Source: AC-50 sp035640455 (GTDB taxonomy: Bacteria > Actinomycetota > Thermoleophilia > Gaiellales > Gaiellaceae). From it: 37,656 bases of DNA. A model generated the notes under the pieces. That model saw only the letters and a program-made list of their open reading frames with translations. It did not search any database and had not been told where the DNA came from. Below are positions 5,799 through 13,539 of the stretch, in pieces (within the stretch, counting starts at the first letter, position 1; each line of letters begins with the position of its first letter). Position numbers and translations under genes: made by a program. The stretch is from the NCBI GenBank assembly GCA_035640455.1, contig DASQWB010000135.1, positions 1 to 37,656 of the forward strand, given 5' to 3'.

Positions 5799-7514
5799 AT
5801 GTTCGCGCCGTTCCACTACGCGTTCGTCCAGCGCGGGATGCTCGAGGCGCTCCTGCTCTCGATCCCGGCCGGGATCCTCGGCACGTGGATCGTGCTCCGC
5901 GGCCTCGCGTTCTTCTCGCACGCCGTCGGGACGGCCGCCTTCCCGGGCCTCGTCCTCGCGGCCGGCCTCGGCTGGCCCGGCCCGGCCGGGGCCGCGGTCG
6001 CCGTGACCGCGTACACGCTCGGCGTCGAGAGCCTCGCGAGCCGTCGCGAGAGCAACCGCGAGACGACGACCGGGCTCGTGCTCGTCGGCGCGCTCGCGCT
6101 CGGCGTCGTGCTCGCGAGCGACGTCTTCCACTCCGGCGCCAACGTCGAGACGCTCCTCTTCGGCAGCCTGCTGCTCGTCGGCTCGTCCGATGTCCGCCTC
6201 GCGGCGATCGCGGCCGCCGTCACCGTCCTCCTCTCCGCGACCCTGGGTCGCCGCTGGCTCGCCGTCGGCTTCGAGCGGGAGACGGCGCGCGGCCTCGGCG
6301 TCCGTTCGGCGCTCGTCGACGGCGCGCTCCTCGCCGTCGTCGCGTTCGCCGTCGTCGCGTCCCTGAGCGCCGTCGGCGCACTGCTCGTGGCCGCCCTCTT
6401 CGTCGTCCCGGCGGCGACGACGAGGCTGTGGTGCCGCCGCCTGCCCGCCTGGCAGGTCGCGAGCGTCGGGCTCGCGGCAGCGGAGGCGGTGGCGGGGCTC
6501 TGGCTCTCGGTCGAGGTGAACGCTCCGCCCGGGCCCGCGATCGCCGTCCTCGCCGGCGGCGTCTTCGTCGCCTTGGCGCTCGCTCGGCTCGCGCGCCCGC
6601 GCGCACTGCTCGCGCTCCTCGCCGTTCTCCTCCTGGCCGGTTGCGGCTCGAGCTCGGGGGGAAGCGGCCTTCGGGTCGTCGCGACGACGACGCAGGTCGC
6701 GGATTGGGTTCGGGCCGTGGGCGGTGACGACGTCAACGTCCACCAGATCCTCCAGCCGAACACCGACCCCCACGAGTACGAGCCGAGACCGAAGGACGTC
6801 GAGGCGACGGCCGGTGCGAAGATCATCTTCGAGAACGGTGACCGGCTCGACTCCTGGATGAGCAAGGTGATCGAGCAGGCCGGTCAAGGGCTGAGCGTCG
6901 AGCTCGGCGTCTTCGTTCCCGTGAGGCTTCCGGGCGAGGCGTCCGGCCCCGAAGCCTCGCGCTTCGATCCGCACTGGTGGCACGACCCGCGGAACGCCGA
7001 GGCGGCGGTTCGCGCCATCCGCGCGACGCTTGTCGCCCTCGACCCTTCGCACCGGACCGGGTACAGGCGACGGGCGGCGGCGTACCTGGCGAAGCTGCGT
7101 GCGCTCGATCGCTCGCTCGCCGCCTGCTTCGCGCGGCTGCCGCGAAGCGAGCGGAAGCTCGTCACCGACCACGACGCCTTCGGCTACTTCACGCACCGCT
7201 ACGGGCTCGACGTCGTCGGAGCCGTGATCCCGTCGCAGACGACCCAGGCGCAGCCATCCGCAGGCGCGACCGCACGGCTCGTGAGGCTGATCCGGCGGGA
7301 GCACGTCAGGGCTGTCTTCCCGGAGAGCTCGGTCAACCGCCGCGTCGCGGACACGATCGCGCGCGAGACGGGCGCGACCTCGCGGTACACGCTCTACGGG
7401 GACACCCTCGGGCCGGCGGGCTCGCCCGGTGCGACCTACCTCGGGATGGAGCGGGCCAACGCCGACGCGATCGTGCGCGGCCTGAGCGGCGGCCGTCTGC
7501 GGTGCGCGCCGTGA
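5799..7514 (+). CDS. Fused zinc ABC permease (ZnuB-like) and substrate-binding lipoprotein (ZnuA-like)
   Basis: 571 residues in one uninterrupted frame from ATG 5799. Residues 1-265 are an ABC-3 permease with about eight hydrophobic segments, including SHAVGTAAFPGLVLA and GALLVAALFVVPAATTRL. Residues 267-282 form a lipoprotein-like signal ending in the lipobox LLLAGC (C282, codon 6642-6644). The rest is a cluster A-I metal-binding protein: DPHEYEPRPKD (H325), DPHWWHDP (H392), TDHDAFGYFTHRYGLD (H456) and FPESS (E507) are the expected ligand positions. No long His-rich loop is present. There is no stop between the halves; an in-frame TTG near 6572 could allow separate initiation of the lipoprotein. 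Imports Zn2+ (or Mn2+) with the ATPase and second permease that follow. Confidence 0.88.
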   Translation: MFAPFHYAFVQRGMLEALLLSIPAGILGTWIVLRGLAFFSHAVGTAAFPGLVLAAGLGWPGPAGAAVAVTAYTLGVESLASRRESNRETTTGLVLVGALALGVVLASDVFHSGANVETLLFGSLLLVGSSDVRLAAIAAAVTVLLSATLGRRWLAVGFERETARGLGVRSALVDGALLAVVAFAVVASLSAVGALLVAALFVVPAATTRLWCRRLPAWQVASVGLAAAEAVAGLWLSVEVNAPPGPAIAVLAGGVFVALALARLARPRALLALLAVLLLAGCGSSSGGSGLRVVATTTQVADWVRAVGGDDVNVHQILQPNTDPHEYEPRPKDVEATAGAKIIFENGDRLDSWMSKVIEQAGQGLSVELGVFVPVRLPGEASGPEASRFDPHWWHDPRNAEAAVRAIRATLVALDPSHRTGYRRRAAAYLAKLRALDRSLAACFARLPRSERKLVTDHDAFGYFTHRYGLDVVGAVIPSQTTQAQPSAGATARLVRLIRREHVRAVFPESSVNRRVADTIARETGATSRYTLYGDTLGPAGSPGATYLGMERANADAIVRGLSGGRLRCAP

Positions 7515-8260
7515 ACCGGCTCCTCGCGGCCCACGACGTCGCCGCCTCCTACGGTGGCCCCGTCGTCGTCGACGGCGTGACGTTCGAGCTCGAGCGGGGC
7601 GAGCGGATCGGGATCCTCGGCCCCAACGGCGGCGGGAAGTCGACTCTCTTCCGCATCCTCCTCGGCGAGCTTCGTCCGCTGCGGGGCACGCTGCGCGTCC
7701 CGGCGCGGCTGGGGTTCGTCCCGCAGACGGAGCGCTCCCGGCTGGACTATCCAGCTTCGGCGCTCGACGTGGCGCTGATGGGCACGCTCTCCCGTCTGCC
7801 TTGGTGGCGACCGCTCGGGCGGCGCGAGCGGCAGGCGGCGCTCGAGGCGCTGGAGCGCGTCGGCCTCGCCGCGCTCGCCGACGAGCAATTCGGCGAGTTG
7901 TCCGGGGGGCAGCGCCAGCGCGTGCTCGTCGCCCGCGCGCTCGTCCAGGACGCGCCGGTCCTGCTCCTCGACGAGCCGTTCTCGGGGGTCGACCAGCCGA
8001 GCGCCGAGCTCCTCGAGCGGCTCCTCGACGACCTCGTCCGCGAAGGCCGCGGCCTCCTCGTCGCGACCCACGACCTCGAGCAGACGCGCCGCTTCGAGCG
8101 GGTGCTCTGCCTCAACCGCCGGCAGATCGCGTTCGGGCCGCCCGCGACGACGCTCACGCGGACGGTGCTCGAGCAGACCTACGGCGGCGAGATCGTCGCG
8201 CTCCCCGGCGAGGCGGCGGCCGTCCTCCCGCCGCACCATCACCACCACGAGCACGTGTGA
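7511..8260 (+). CDS. znuC: Zinc ABC transporter ATPase (ZnuC-like) with His-rich tail
   Basis: 249 residues from GTG 7511, overlapping the previous stop by GTGA; an in-frame GTG at 7502 is the alternative. Complete ABC ATPase: Walker A GPNGGGKST, Q-loop FVPQTERSRLDYP, signature LSGGQRQRV, Walker B VLLLDEPF, switch His in LVATHDLEQ. The protein ends in PPHHHHHEHV, a short His-rich tail that could bind zinc at the inner face of the membrane; that role is inference. Gene order and coupling show it energises the fused permease upstream and probably the second permease downstream. Confidence 0.92.
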   Translation: MNRLLAAHDVAASYGGPVVVDGVTFELERGERIGILGPNGGGKSTLFRILLGELRPLRGTLRVPARLGFVPQTERSRLDYPASALDVALMGTLSRLPWWRPLGRRERQAALEALERVGLAALADEQFGELSGGQRQRVLVARALVQDAPVLLLDEPFSGVDQPSAELLERLLDDLVREGRGLLVATHDLEQTRRFERVLCLNRRQIAFGPPATTLTRTVLEQTYGGEIVALPGEAAAVLPPHHHHHEHV

Positions 8261-8288
8261 CCTCGGATCGATGATCGGATCCAGCGTG

Positions 8289-8332
8289 TCGACCGGTCAT
8301 TTCAGACGGACGTGCGGGAAATCCGCACGTCC
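8289..8332 (-). repeat. Dispersed hairpin element, copy B
   Basis: Read on the minus strand: arm GGACGTGCGG, loop ATTTC, arm CCGCACGTCC (8332-8308), then tail GTCTGAAATGACCGGTCGA (8307-8289). The stem is a perfect 10 bp and its sequence differs from copies A and C while pairing is kept. It lies inside the transporter gene group, between znuC and the second permease, in the orientation opposite to transcription. Confidence 0.8.
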
Positions 8333-8339
8333 TGACGAC

Positions 8340-8357
8340 GGCACCGCAAGCGGTGCC
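8340..8357 (+). other. Short hairpin before the second permease
   Basis: GGCACCG-CAAG-CGGTGCC with an added outer arrangement GGCACCGC/GCGGTGCC forms a 7-8 bp stem with a tiny loop, ending 5 nt before the ATG at 8363. Together with copy B it gives two stem-loops in the 102-nt gap after znuC. They could act as a processing or attenuation site that sets the level of the second permease; this is inference. Confidence 0.45.
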
Positions 8358-8362
8358 TGAGG

Positions 8363-9232
8363 ATGCACCCGCTTCTCGAGCCCTGGTCGCACCCGTTCAT
8401 GCAGCGGGCCCTGCTCGAGCTCGTCTTCGTCGGCGTCGTCGGCGCCGTGCTCGGGTGCTGGATCGTGCTGTACGAGCTTGCCTACAGCGCCGAGTCGCTC
8501 GCCCACGCGCTCTTCCCGGGCCTGGTCGTGGCGGCCCTCATCGGGCTGCCGCTCCTGCTCGGCGCGGCGGGCGGCGTCCTCGCCGCCGCCGCGGGAGTCG
8601 CGCTCGCCGGGCGCCTCCCCGGCATCGGCCGCGACGTCGCCGTCGCGATCGTCGTCACGACGCTCTTCGGGCTCGGCGTGCTCCTGGCGCTCACGCCCGC
8701 CTCGCCGCCGGGACTCGACGCGCTCCTCTTCGGCGACCTCCTCGGCGTGACGCGAGGAGACCTGGTGGCTGCGGGCTCGCTCGCCGCCGTGAGCCTCGTC
8801 GCGCTCGCGGCGCTCCACCGGCCGCTCCTCGCCGTCGGCTTCGACCGCGGGAGCGCCGCCAGCCTCGGTACGAGGCCGCTCCTCGTCGACCTCGGCCTGC
8901 TCGCGGCGATCGCGGCGGCGATCGTCGTCGGCGTCCAGGGGCTCGGCAACCTGCTCGTGCTCTCAGCGCTGATCGGGCCGGCGGCGACCGCCAGGGCCCT
9001 CGCCCGCCGGGTGCCGACGATGATGCTCGCCGCCACGGGTGTCGCCGTCGGCTGCGCCGTCGCCGGCCTCTACGTCTCGTACTACGTCGATGTCGCGGCC
9101 GGCGCCTCCGTCGCCGGGACGACGGTGGTCGCGTATCTCGCGCTCCGGCCGCTCAGCGCGGCGCGAGCGCGACGAGCAGCCCTCCGTCGGCGTCGTAGGC
9201 CGGGAAGAAGTCGCCTTTCACCGGCTTCTTGA
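8363..9232 (+). CDS. Second zinc/manganese ABC permease (ABC-3 family)
   Basis: 289 residues from ATG 8363. Eight or so membrane segments of the ABC-3 (ZnuB/MntB) type: LELVFVGVVGAVLGCWIVLYELAY is split by the conserved loop AESLAHALFPGLVVAALIG, and the late segment LVLSALIGPAATARALARR matches the coupling region. The C-terminus is Arg-rich. With the fused permease at 5799 this gives two non-identical permeases for one ATPase, suggesting a heterodimeric channel. The last 80 nt overlap the 3' end of the convergent gene at 9153, so one of the two tails is under unusual double coding constraint. Confidence 0.88.
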   Translation: MHPLLEPWSHPFMQRALLELVFVGVVGAVLGCWIVLYELAYSAESLAHALFPGLVVAALIGLPLLLGAAGGVLAAAAGVALAGRLPGIGRDVAVAIVVTTLFGLGVLLALTPASPPGLDALLFGDLLGVTRGDLVAAGSLAAVSLVALAALHRPLLAVGFDRGSAASLGTRPLLVDLGLLAAIAAAIVVGVQGLGNLLVLSALIGPAATARALARRVPTMMLAATGVAVGCAVAGLYVSYYVDVAAGASVAGTTVVAYLALRPLSAARARRAALRRRRRPGRSRLSPAS

Positions 9233-9599
9233 CGCCGGAGCGGGTCGCGATCTCAAGCTGCTCGCCGAGCCGGCGCACGCCCCACTCGAGCGCGAGTCGA
9301 GCCGGGTTCCGGTCGGGCGCGAAGCCGCTCAGACCGAGGCCGTCGACGACGTCGCGGCCGAGGAGCGCCGCCTCCGAGTAGCCGGTCAGCTCGAAGACGC
9401 CGCGGCCGCAGGCGAGCACGCGCCCGTCCTGGTCGCAGACGACGAGGCCCGCGTTCGGCGCGGGGTAGTAGTCGTCCATCAGCTCGAAGAGGAAGCCGAA
9501 GCCGCAGTGGTGGCATGCAACCGGCACGTCGTCGAGCTCCTCGCGCCGGTCGTGGTCGACCGAGCGCTCCTTGCAGTTCGGGCAGATGAAGAACGGCAC
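9153..9599 (-). CDS. Zinc-ribbon plus PAS-domain protein
   Basis: 148 residues from GTG 9599; TACGAT (9611-9606, minus) ends 6 nt upstream, so probably leaderless. Residues 6-32 form a zinc ribbon with CPNC and CHHC pairs (FICPNCKERS and ACHHCGFGF). The rest is PAS-like: PNAGLVVCDQDGRVLACGRGVFELTGYSEAALLGRDVVDGLGL. No output domain is present, so it may be a small redox or ligand sensor that works with a partner. The function is unknown. It is convergent with, and overlaps, the second zinc permease. Confidence 0.75.
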   Translation of the reverse strand: MPFFICPNCKERSVDHDRREELDDVPVACHHCGFGFLFELMDDYYPAPNAGLVVCDQDGRVLACGRGVFELTGYSEAALLGRDVVDGLGLSGFAPDRNPARLALEWGVRRLGEQLEIATRSGVKKPVKGDFFPAYDADGGLLVALAPR

Positions 9600-9627
9600 G
9601 GGCCGATCGTAGCCAGGCGACCGGGCC

Positions 9628-10539
9628 TCAGATCCAGCGTCTGCGCCTGAAGAACCAGAGCTGGAGGAGCGTCGTGGCGACGATCAGGCCCCAGGACCAC
9701 GCGTAGCCGAACTGCCAGTGGATCTCGGGGAAGTGGTGCTGGAAGTTCTGGCCGTAGAGCCCGACGATGAAGGTGGGCAGGAGGAGAATCGACGCGATCA
9801 CGGTCAGCTTCTTCATCACCTCGTTCTGGTCGTTGGCGATCTTCGCCTGCAGGTAGTCGCGCACGCTCGCGAGCAGGTCGCGCGAGAGCTCGAGCCCGTC
9901 ACCCGCCCGGAGGAGCTTCTCGTAGGTGTCGCGGAAGTCGAGCTCGATGGATTCAGGGAAGAGCTCTTCGCCCTTGAGATCCACGCGCCGGTCGGCGACT
10001 CGGTCGGCGGCGTCTCGTGTCGGCCACAGCGCGCGCCGGATGTGGAGGAAGTGCCTGCGAAGGTGCGAGACGCGGATGCGGACGTATTCGGGCTCGTGCG
10101 TCTCGACGGCCTCCTCGAGCTCGTCGATCTCGTCGTCGAGCTCGTCCACGACGTGCAGGTATGCCTCGGCAACGGCATCGACGACGAAGAAGACGATCCT
10201 TCCGGCCGGCGCATCGGGATGCGCCGCGACCTCCTCCCGGATCGGCGTCTCGTCAAACGGACGGTCGCCCTCGGGCGTCTTGCGTACGGTGAGCACGACG
10301 TCGTGTGTCGCGACGACGTCGATCTCCTGGTAGAAGACCTCGTCCTCGCGCCGCCGGCAGACGGGGACGATGAACACGGCATAGACGTAGTCGCCGTGCG
10401 ACTCGATCGTCGGGCGTGGCTCGTCGTCGTGCTCGATCGGCTGCCGCAGCCGCTCCATCGCGCGGTCGTGCAGCGCTCCCGGGAGGCTCGCTCGCAGGCG
10501 CTCCTCGCTGGGGTCGAGCAGGTCGATCCACTCGGCCAC
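9628..10539 (-). CDS. corA: CorA-family Mg2+/Co2+ channel with a GQN signature
   Basis: 303 residues from GTG 10539, where homology starts (VAEWIDLLDPSEERLRASLPG). Large cytoplasmic N-domain, long helix DELDDEIDELEEAVETHEPEYVRIRVSHLRRHFLHIRRALWP, then the pore helix ending KKLTVIASILLLPTFIVGLYG and a second segment WSWGLIVATTLLQLWFF with the basic C-terminal RRRRWI. The family signature GMN is GQN here (G263-Q264-N265, codon 9750-9748 CAG). Position two of GMN lines the outer mouth of the pore, so ion preference may differ. Starts 26 bp after trxB ends on the same strand, so co-transcription is likely. Confidence 0.9.
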   Translation of the reverse strand: MAEWIDLLDPSEERLRASLPGALHDRAMERLRQPIEHDDEPRPTIESHGDYVYAVFIVPVCRRREDEVFYQEIDVVATHDVVLTVRKTPEGDRPFDETPIREEVAAHPDAPAGRIVFFVVDAVAEAYLHVVDELDDEIDELEEAVETHEPEYVRIRVSHLRRHFLHIRRALWPTRDAADRVADRRVDLKGEELFPESIELDFRDTYEKLLRAGDGLELSRDLLASVRDYLQAKIANDQNEVMKKLTVIASILLLPTFIVGLYGQNFQHHFPEIHWQFGYAWSWGLIVATTLLQLWFFRRRRWI

Positions 10540-10565
10540 GCGGCCGAGGTTCGACGCAGGGCCGG

Positions 10566-11552
10566 TTAGACCTCCGCCGCCTCGGCGCGCGGCGCCGTCA
10601 GCGCCGCTTCCGCGTGCCCGTGCCGCTCCGAGACGAAGCGCTCCGCGTCGAGCGCGCCCATACACCCGGACCCGGCGGCGGTGACGGCCTGCCGGTACGT
10701 GTGGTCGACGACGTCGCCGACCGCGAAGACGCCTTCCACGTTCGTCCGCGTCGAGCCCGGCTCGGTGACGAGGTAGCCGGCCTCGTCGTGGCCGAGCTGA
10801 TCCAGGAAGAGGCTCGTGTTCGGGTCGTGGCCGATCGCCACGAAGAGCCCTTCCGCCGGCAGCTCCCACGTGTGGTCGTCCACCGTCGAGCGGAGCCGCA
10901 CGGCCGTGATCGAGCGCTCGTCGCCGACGACGTCCTCGACCACGGCGTTCGTGACGAACTCGATCTTCTCGTTCGCCCGCGCGCGGTCGACCATGATCGG
11001 CGAGGCGCGGAACTCGTCGCGCCGGTGCACGACGGTGACCTTGCGGGCGAACTTCGTCAGGAAGATCGCCTCCTCCATCGCCGAGTCGCCGCCGCCGACG
11101 ACGACCACCTCCTTCTCGGGATAGAAGGCGGCGTCGCAGACCGCGCAGTACGTGACGCCGCGGCCCTGGTACTCGCGCTCGCCGCGGACTCCGAGCTTCC
11201 GCGCGCTCGCTCCGGTCGCGACGATGACCGCCTCCGCGGTGTAGAGGTCGTCGCCGACCCACACGCGGAACGGGCGCTCGGAGAAGTCGACGCGTGTGAC
11301 GTCGTCGGTCACGTACTCGGCGCCGAAGCGAGCAGCCTGGCTCCTGAACTCGTCCATCATCGTGGGGCCGAGGACGCCGTCCGGATAGCCCGGGTAGTTC
11401 TCGACGTCGCTCGTGATCATCAGCTGCCCGCCCCACTGGAAGCCCTCGATCACGAGCGGCTTCAGGTTCGCGCGCGCGGCGTAGAGGGCGGCGGTATAGC
11501 CGGCGGGGCCTCCGCCGATGACGATCACCTCGCGCACACCGTTCTCTTCCAC
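10566..11552 (-). CDS. trxB: Thioredoxin reductase
   Basis: 328 residues from GTG 11552, preceded by the clear ribosome site GGAGG (11561-11557). Two-domain FAD/NADPH enzyme: VIGGGPAGYTAALYAARA binds FAD, YCAVCDAAF holds the redox pair C136/C139, VVVVGGGDSAMEEA binds NADPH, and GVFAVGDVVDHTYRQAVTAAGSG closes the FAD site. It regenerates reduced thioredoxin. A thioredoxin gene, often adjacent, is absent; corA follows instead. The upstream region has a sigma-R-like promoter (11633-11607), which fits thiol-stress induction. Confidence 0.95.
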   Translation of the reverse strand: MEENGVREVIVIGGGPAGYTAALYAARANLKPLVIEGFQWGGQLMITSDVENYPGYPDGVLGPTMMDEFRSQAARFGAEYVTDDVTRVDFSERPFRVWVGDDLYTAEAVIVATGASARKLGVRGEREYQGRGVTYCAVCDAAFYPEKEVVVVGGGDSAMEEAIFLTKFARKVTVVHRRDEFRASPIMVDRARANEKIEFVTNAVVEDVVGDERSITAVRLRSTVDDHTWELPAEGLFVAIGHDPNTSLFLDQLGHDEAGYLVTEPGSTRTNVEGVFAVGDVVDHTYRQAVTAAGSGCMGALDAERFVSERHGHAEAALTAPRAEAAEV

Positions 11553-11563
11553 AGTTCCTCCAA

Positions 11564-11596
11564 TAAAAATCCTGCGGGCCCGGTTTGGGCCCCGCA
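11564..11596 (-). other. Hairpin plus T-run in the trxB leader
   Basis: On the minus strand TGCGGGGCCC-AAACC-GGGCCCGCA (11596-11573, one bulged G) is followed by GG and ATTTTTAT, the only hairpin here with a real T-run. It ends just before the trxB ribosome site and begins about where the sigma-R transcript should start. It could be a 5' stabilising hairpin, an attenuator, or the terminator of the DUF488 gene. Confidence 0.5.
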
Positions 11597-11606
11597 CATC
11601 GTATTC

Positions 11607-11633
11607 AACGAAATGCTTCGGTCGGACGTTCCC
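11607..11633 (-). promoter_or_regulatory. Sigma-R-like (ECF) promoter for trxB
   Basis: On the minus strand GGGAAC (11633-11628) is followed by exactly 18 nt and then GTT (11609-11607). Actinobacterial sigma-R promoters have GGAAT, 18-19 nt, GTT, and trxB is a classic sigma-R target. The expected transcription start is about 11600. A TACGAT at 11603-11598 could be an alternative sigma-70 -10, but its -35 is poor. Confidence 0.55.
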
Positions 11634-11634
11634 G

Positions 11635-12159
11635 TCAGGCCACGAAGTGCCCGCAAAGAAACAATTTTCCACCTCGATACTCGGCGTCGTCCGAGGGGCG
11701 GTGGGGCAGCCGCTCGCCCGGCCGGACGAGGTGCACGACCGTGTGGCCGCGGGCGGCGAGGAGCTCCGCGATCAGGCTGCGGTGACACCGCCACCAGAGC
11801 GTCTCGGCGCACATGAAGCACGGCGCAGGCTCGGCGAGTGCCCCGGCCACGGCCTCCTGCCACTCCGGCCGGCCCATGCGGGCGGCGTAGCTCCGGAACG
11901 CGGGCGTGCGGATGCAGGAGAAGCGCTCCTCGCCCGGCTCGCCGGTTCGCCGCCCGCCGAGCTCGACCGCGTGGCGGTACTCCATCCCGGCTGCGGCGAG
12001 CGTCTCGCGAAGCGGCTCCTGCCCGAACTGCGGGTTCCGCCGCGAGCCGGGGAAGCGCCGCACGTCCACGAGGGTCTCGACGCGCGCCCGGCGCAGGCAC
12101 TCGAGGAGCTCCTCGATCGGGCGTGTCCCATGGCCGATCGTATGGACGAGCACCGCCAC
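11635..12159 (-). CDS. DUF488-family protein
   Basis: 174 residues from GTG 12159, or 172 from GTG 12153, which has TACCTT (12165-12160) ending 6 nt before it. DUF488 features: TIGHGTRPIEELLECL at the N-terminus, LVDVRRFPGSRRNPQFG, YRHAVELGGRR, and the Cys-rich core CFMCAETLWWRCHRSLIAELL typical of this family. Molecular function is not established; the conserved DVR, Cys and CHR residues suggest a catalytic or nucleic-acid-related role. Ends next to the trxB promoter; separate control is likely. Confidence 0.85.
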   Translation of the reverse strand: MAVLVHTIGHGTRPIEELLECLRRARVETLVDVRRFPGSRRNPQFGQEPLRETLAAAGMEYRHAVELGGRRTGEPGEERFSCIRTPAFRSYAARMGRPEWQEAVAGALAEPAPCFMCAETLWWRCHRSLIAELLAARGHTVVHLVRPGERLPHRPSDDAEYRGGKLFLCGHFVA

Positions 12160-12201
12160 AAGGTAGGGCTAAAATCGCCCGCTCCGGGAAAGGAGTCGAC
12201 G

Positions 12202-13341
12202 GTGGCGGATACCGTCAGCTGGGACCAGCTTCGCGATCTCGCCGGCTTCCGCGCACGCAAGGGTTGCGCGATCAGCATCTTCCTCAACCTCGATCCGGCG
12301 CTCGCCGCGACCGCGCCCGAGACGGCGACGAAGATCAACTCGCTTCTCGACGAGGCGGAGAAGCACGACTGGGCGAAGCGCGAGCGCCTGAGCCACGAGG
12401 AGCGGGAGGGGCTGAAGGCGGACTTCCGGCGGATCCGTCGCTTCTTCGACACGGACTTCAACCGCGACGGCGCGCGCGGCTTCGTGGTCTTCGTCGCGGG
12501 GCTCGACGGCTTCTGGCGGACGCTGCCGCTGCCCGATCCGGTGCGGGACGACGTCGCCCTCGGCCCCTCGTTCAGGCTGGCGCCGCTCGCGCCGCTCGTC
12601 GGGCGCGGCGACGGGGCGATCGTGGCCGTCGTCGGCCGCGAGCGCGGTGAGCTCTTCCGCCTGCGGGCCGGCCGTCTCCAAGAGGTCGTCGACCGAACCG
12701 AGGACGAGCCGGGCCGCCACGACCAGGGCGGTTGGTCGCAGGCGCGCTACCAGCGGCACATCGAGAACCTCGTCTTCCGGCACCTGCGGGGCGTGGCCGA
12801 GGAGCTCGACGCGCTCGAGCGGCGGACCGGCGCCGACGTCGTCGTCGTCTCGTCGGAGGAGACGCGCGCCGAGTTCGCGCGGCTGCTCTCGAAGGAGGTC
12901 GAGAGCGCGATCGTCGGCTGGACGCAGGCCGAGGCGCATGCGGCTCCGGCCGAGCTCCTCGGGGTCGTGAATCCCGTCCTCGAGCAGGCGCGGGCGCGCC
13001 GCGAGCGGCAGAAGCTCGAGCGCTGGCGCGAGGAGGCCGGGCGCGGCGGGCGCGCGGCCGCAGGCTGGGGCCCGACGCTCGAATCCGCCTCCGACGGCCG
13101 CATCGAGACGCTCCTCTTCCAGGAGGGGACGCGGCGGCCGGCCTGGGAGTGCCCGAAGTGCGGACGCGCCTCCGCCGAGCCGGGCGACTGCCCGCTCGAC
13201 GGGATCCCGTTCGAGGCGCGCGACGACGGCCTCGACCTCGCGCTGCACCGGACCCTCACCCACGGCGGCTCGGCCTGGGCGGTGCGGCAGCACCACGATC
13301 TCGAGCCGGTCGAGGGCATCGGCGCGTTGCTGCGCTTCTGA
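12202..13341 (+). CDS. baeRF / Vms1-like release-factor-fold protein (VLRF1-type)
   Basis: 379 residues from GTG 12202, with ribosome site AAAGGAG (12189-12195). The middle region reads IVAVVGRERGELFRLRAGRLQEV followed by the loop GGWSQARYQRHIENLVFRHLRGVAEEL; G176-G177-W178-S179-Q180 sits where eRF1 has its GGQ loop. The next Rossmann-like part holds TGADVVVVSSEETRAEF. A C-terminal zinc-ribbon-like stretch has C317, C320 and C330. Known relatives of this fold hydrolyse peptidyl-tRNA on stalled ribosomes. A role in ribosome rescue or stress is inferred from fold only. Confidence 0.7.
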   Translation: MADTVSWDQLRDLAGFRARKGCAISIFLNLDPALAATAPETATKINSLLDEAEKHDWAKRERLSHEEREGLKADFRRIRRFFDTDFNRDGARGFVVFVAGLDGFWRTLPLPDPVRDDVALGPSFRLAPLAPLVGRGDGAIVAVVGRERGELFRLRAGRLQEVVDRTEDEPGRHDQGGWSQARYQRHIENLVFRHLRGVAEELDALERRTGADVVVVSSEETRAEFARLLSKEVESAIVGWTQAEAHAAPAELLGVVNPVLEQARARRERQKLERWREEAGRGGRAAAGWGPTLESASDGRIETLLFQEGTRRPAWECPKCGRASAEPGDCPLDGIPFEARDDGLDLALHRTLTHGGSAWAVRQHHDLEPVEGIGALLRF

Positions 13342-13359
13342 GCGAGTCATCGGCCCGGC

Positions 13360-13539
13360 ATGCAGCGCGGCTCGCTCGTGCTCGCGGTCCTGCTCGTCGC
13401 CGCGAGCGCCGCGCTCACCCGCGAGCTGGTGACCCGGCACGGCGTCGGCCCACTCGAGTACGCAGTCGGCGGCTTGCTGCTCGCCGTGCTGCTCCTCACG
13501 GCGACGTTCATCTCCCGCCGCGCGCTGCGGCGCGTCTAG
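13360..13539 (+). CDS. Small two-segment membrane protein
   Basis: 59 residues from ATG 13360, starting 18 nt after the previous gene ends and probably co-transcribed with it. Two hydrophobic stretches, SLVLAVLLVAASAALT (about 5-20) and YAVGGLLLAVLLLTATFI (about 34-51), are joined by a short charged loop, with an Arg-rich end (SRRALRRV). Codon use is strongly GC3 like its neighbours, which supports coding. No family recognised. A hairpin overlaps its 3' end. Confidence 0.65.
   Translation: MQRGSLVLAVLLVAASAALTRELVTRHGVGPLEYAVGGLLLAVLLLTATFISRRALRRV

Noticed and set aside
5751..7304. 517-codon minus-strand frame across the zinc permease fusion
   Set aside because: Low-complexity Arg/Glu/Asp shadow of a well-supported plus-strand gene.
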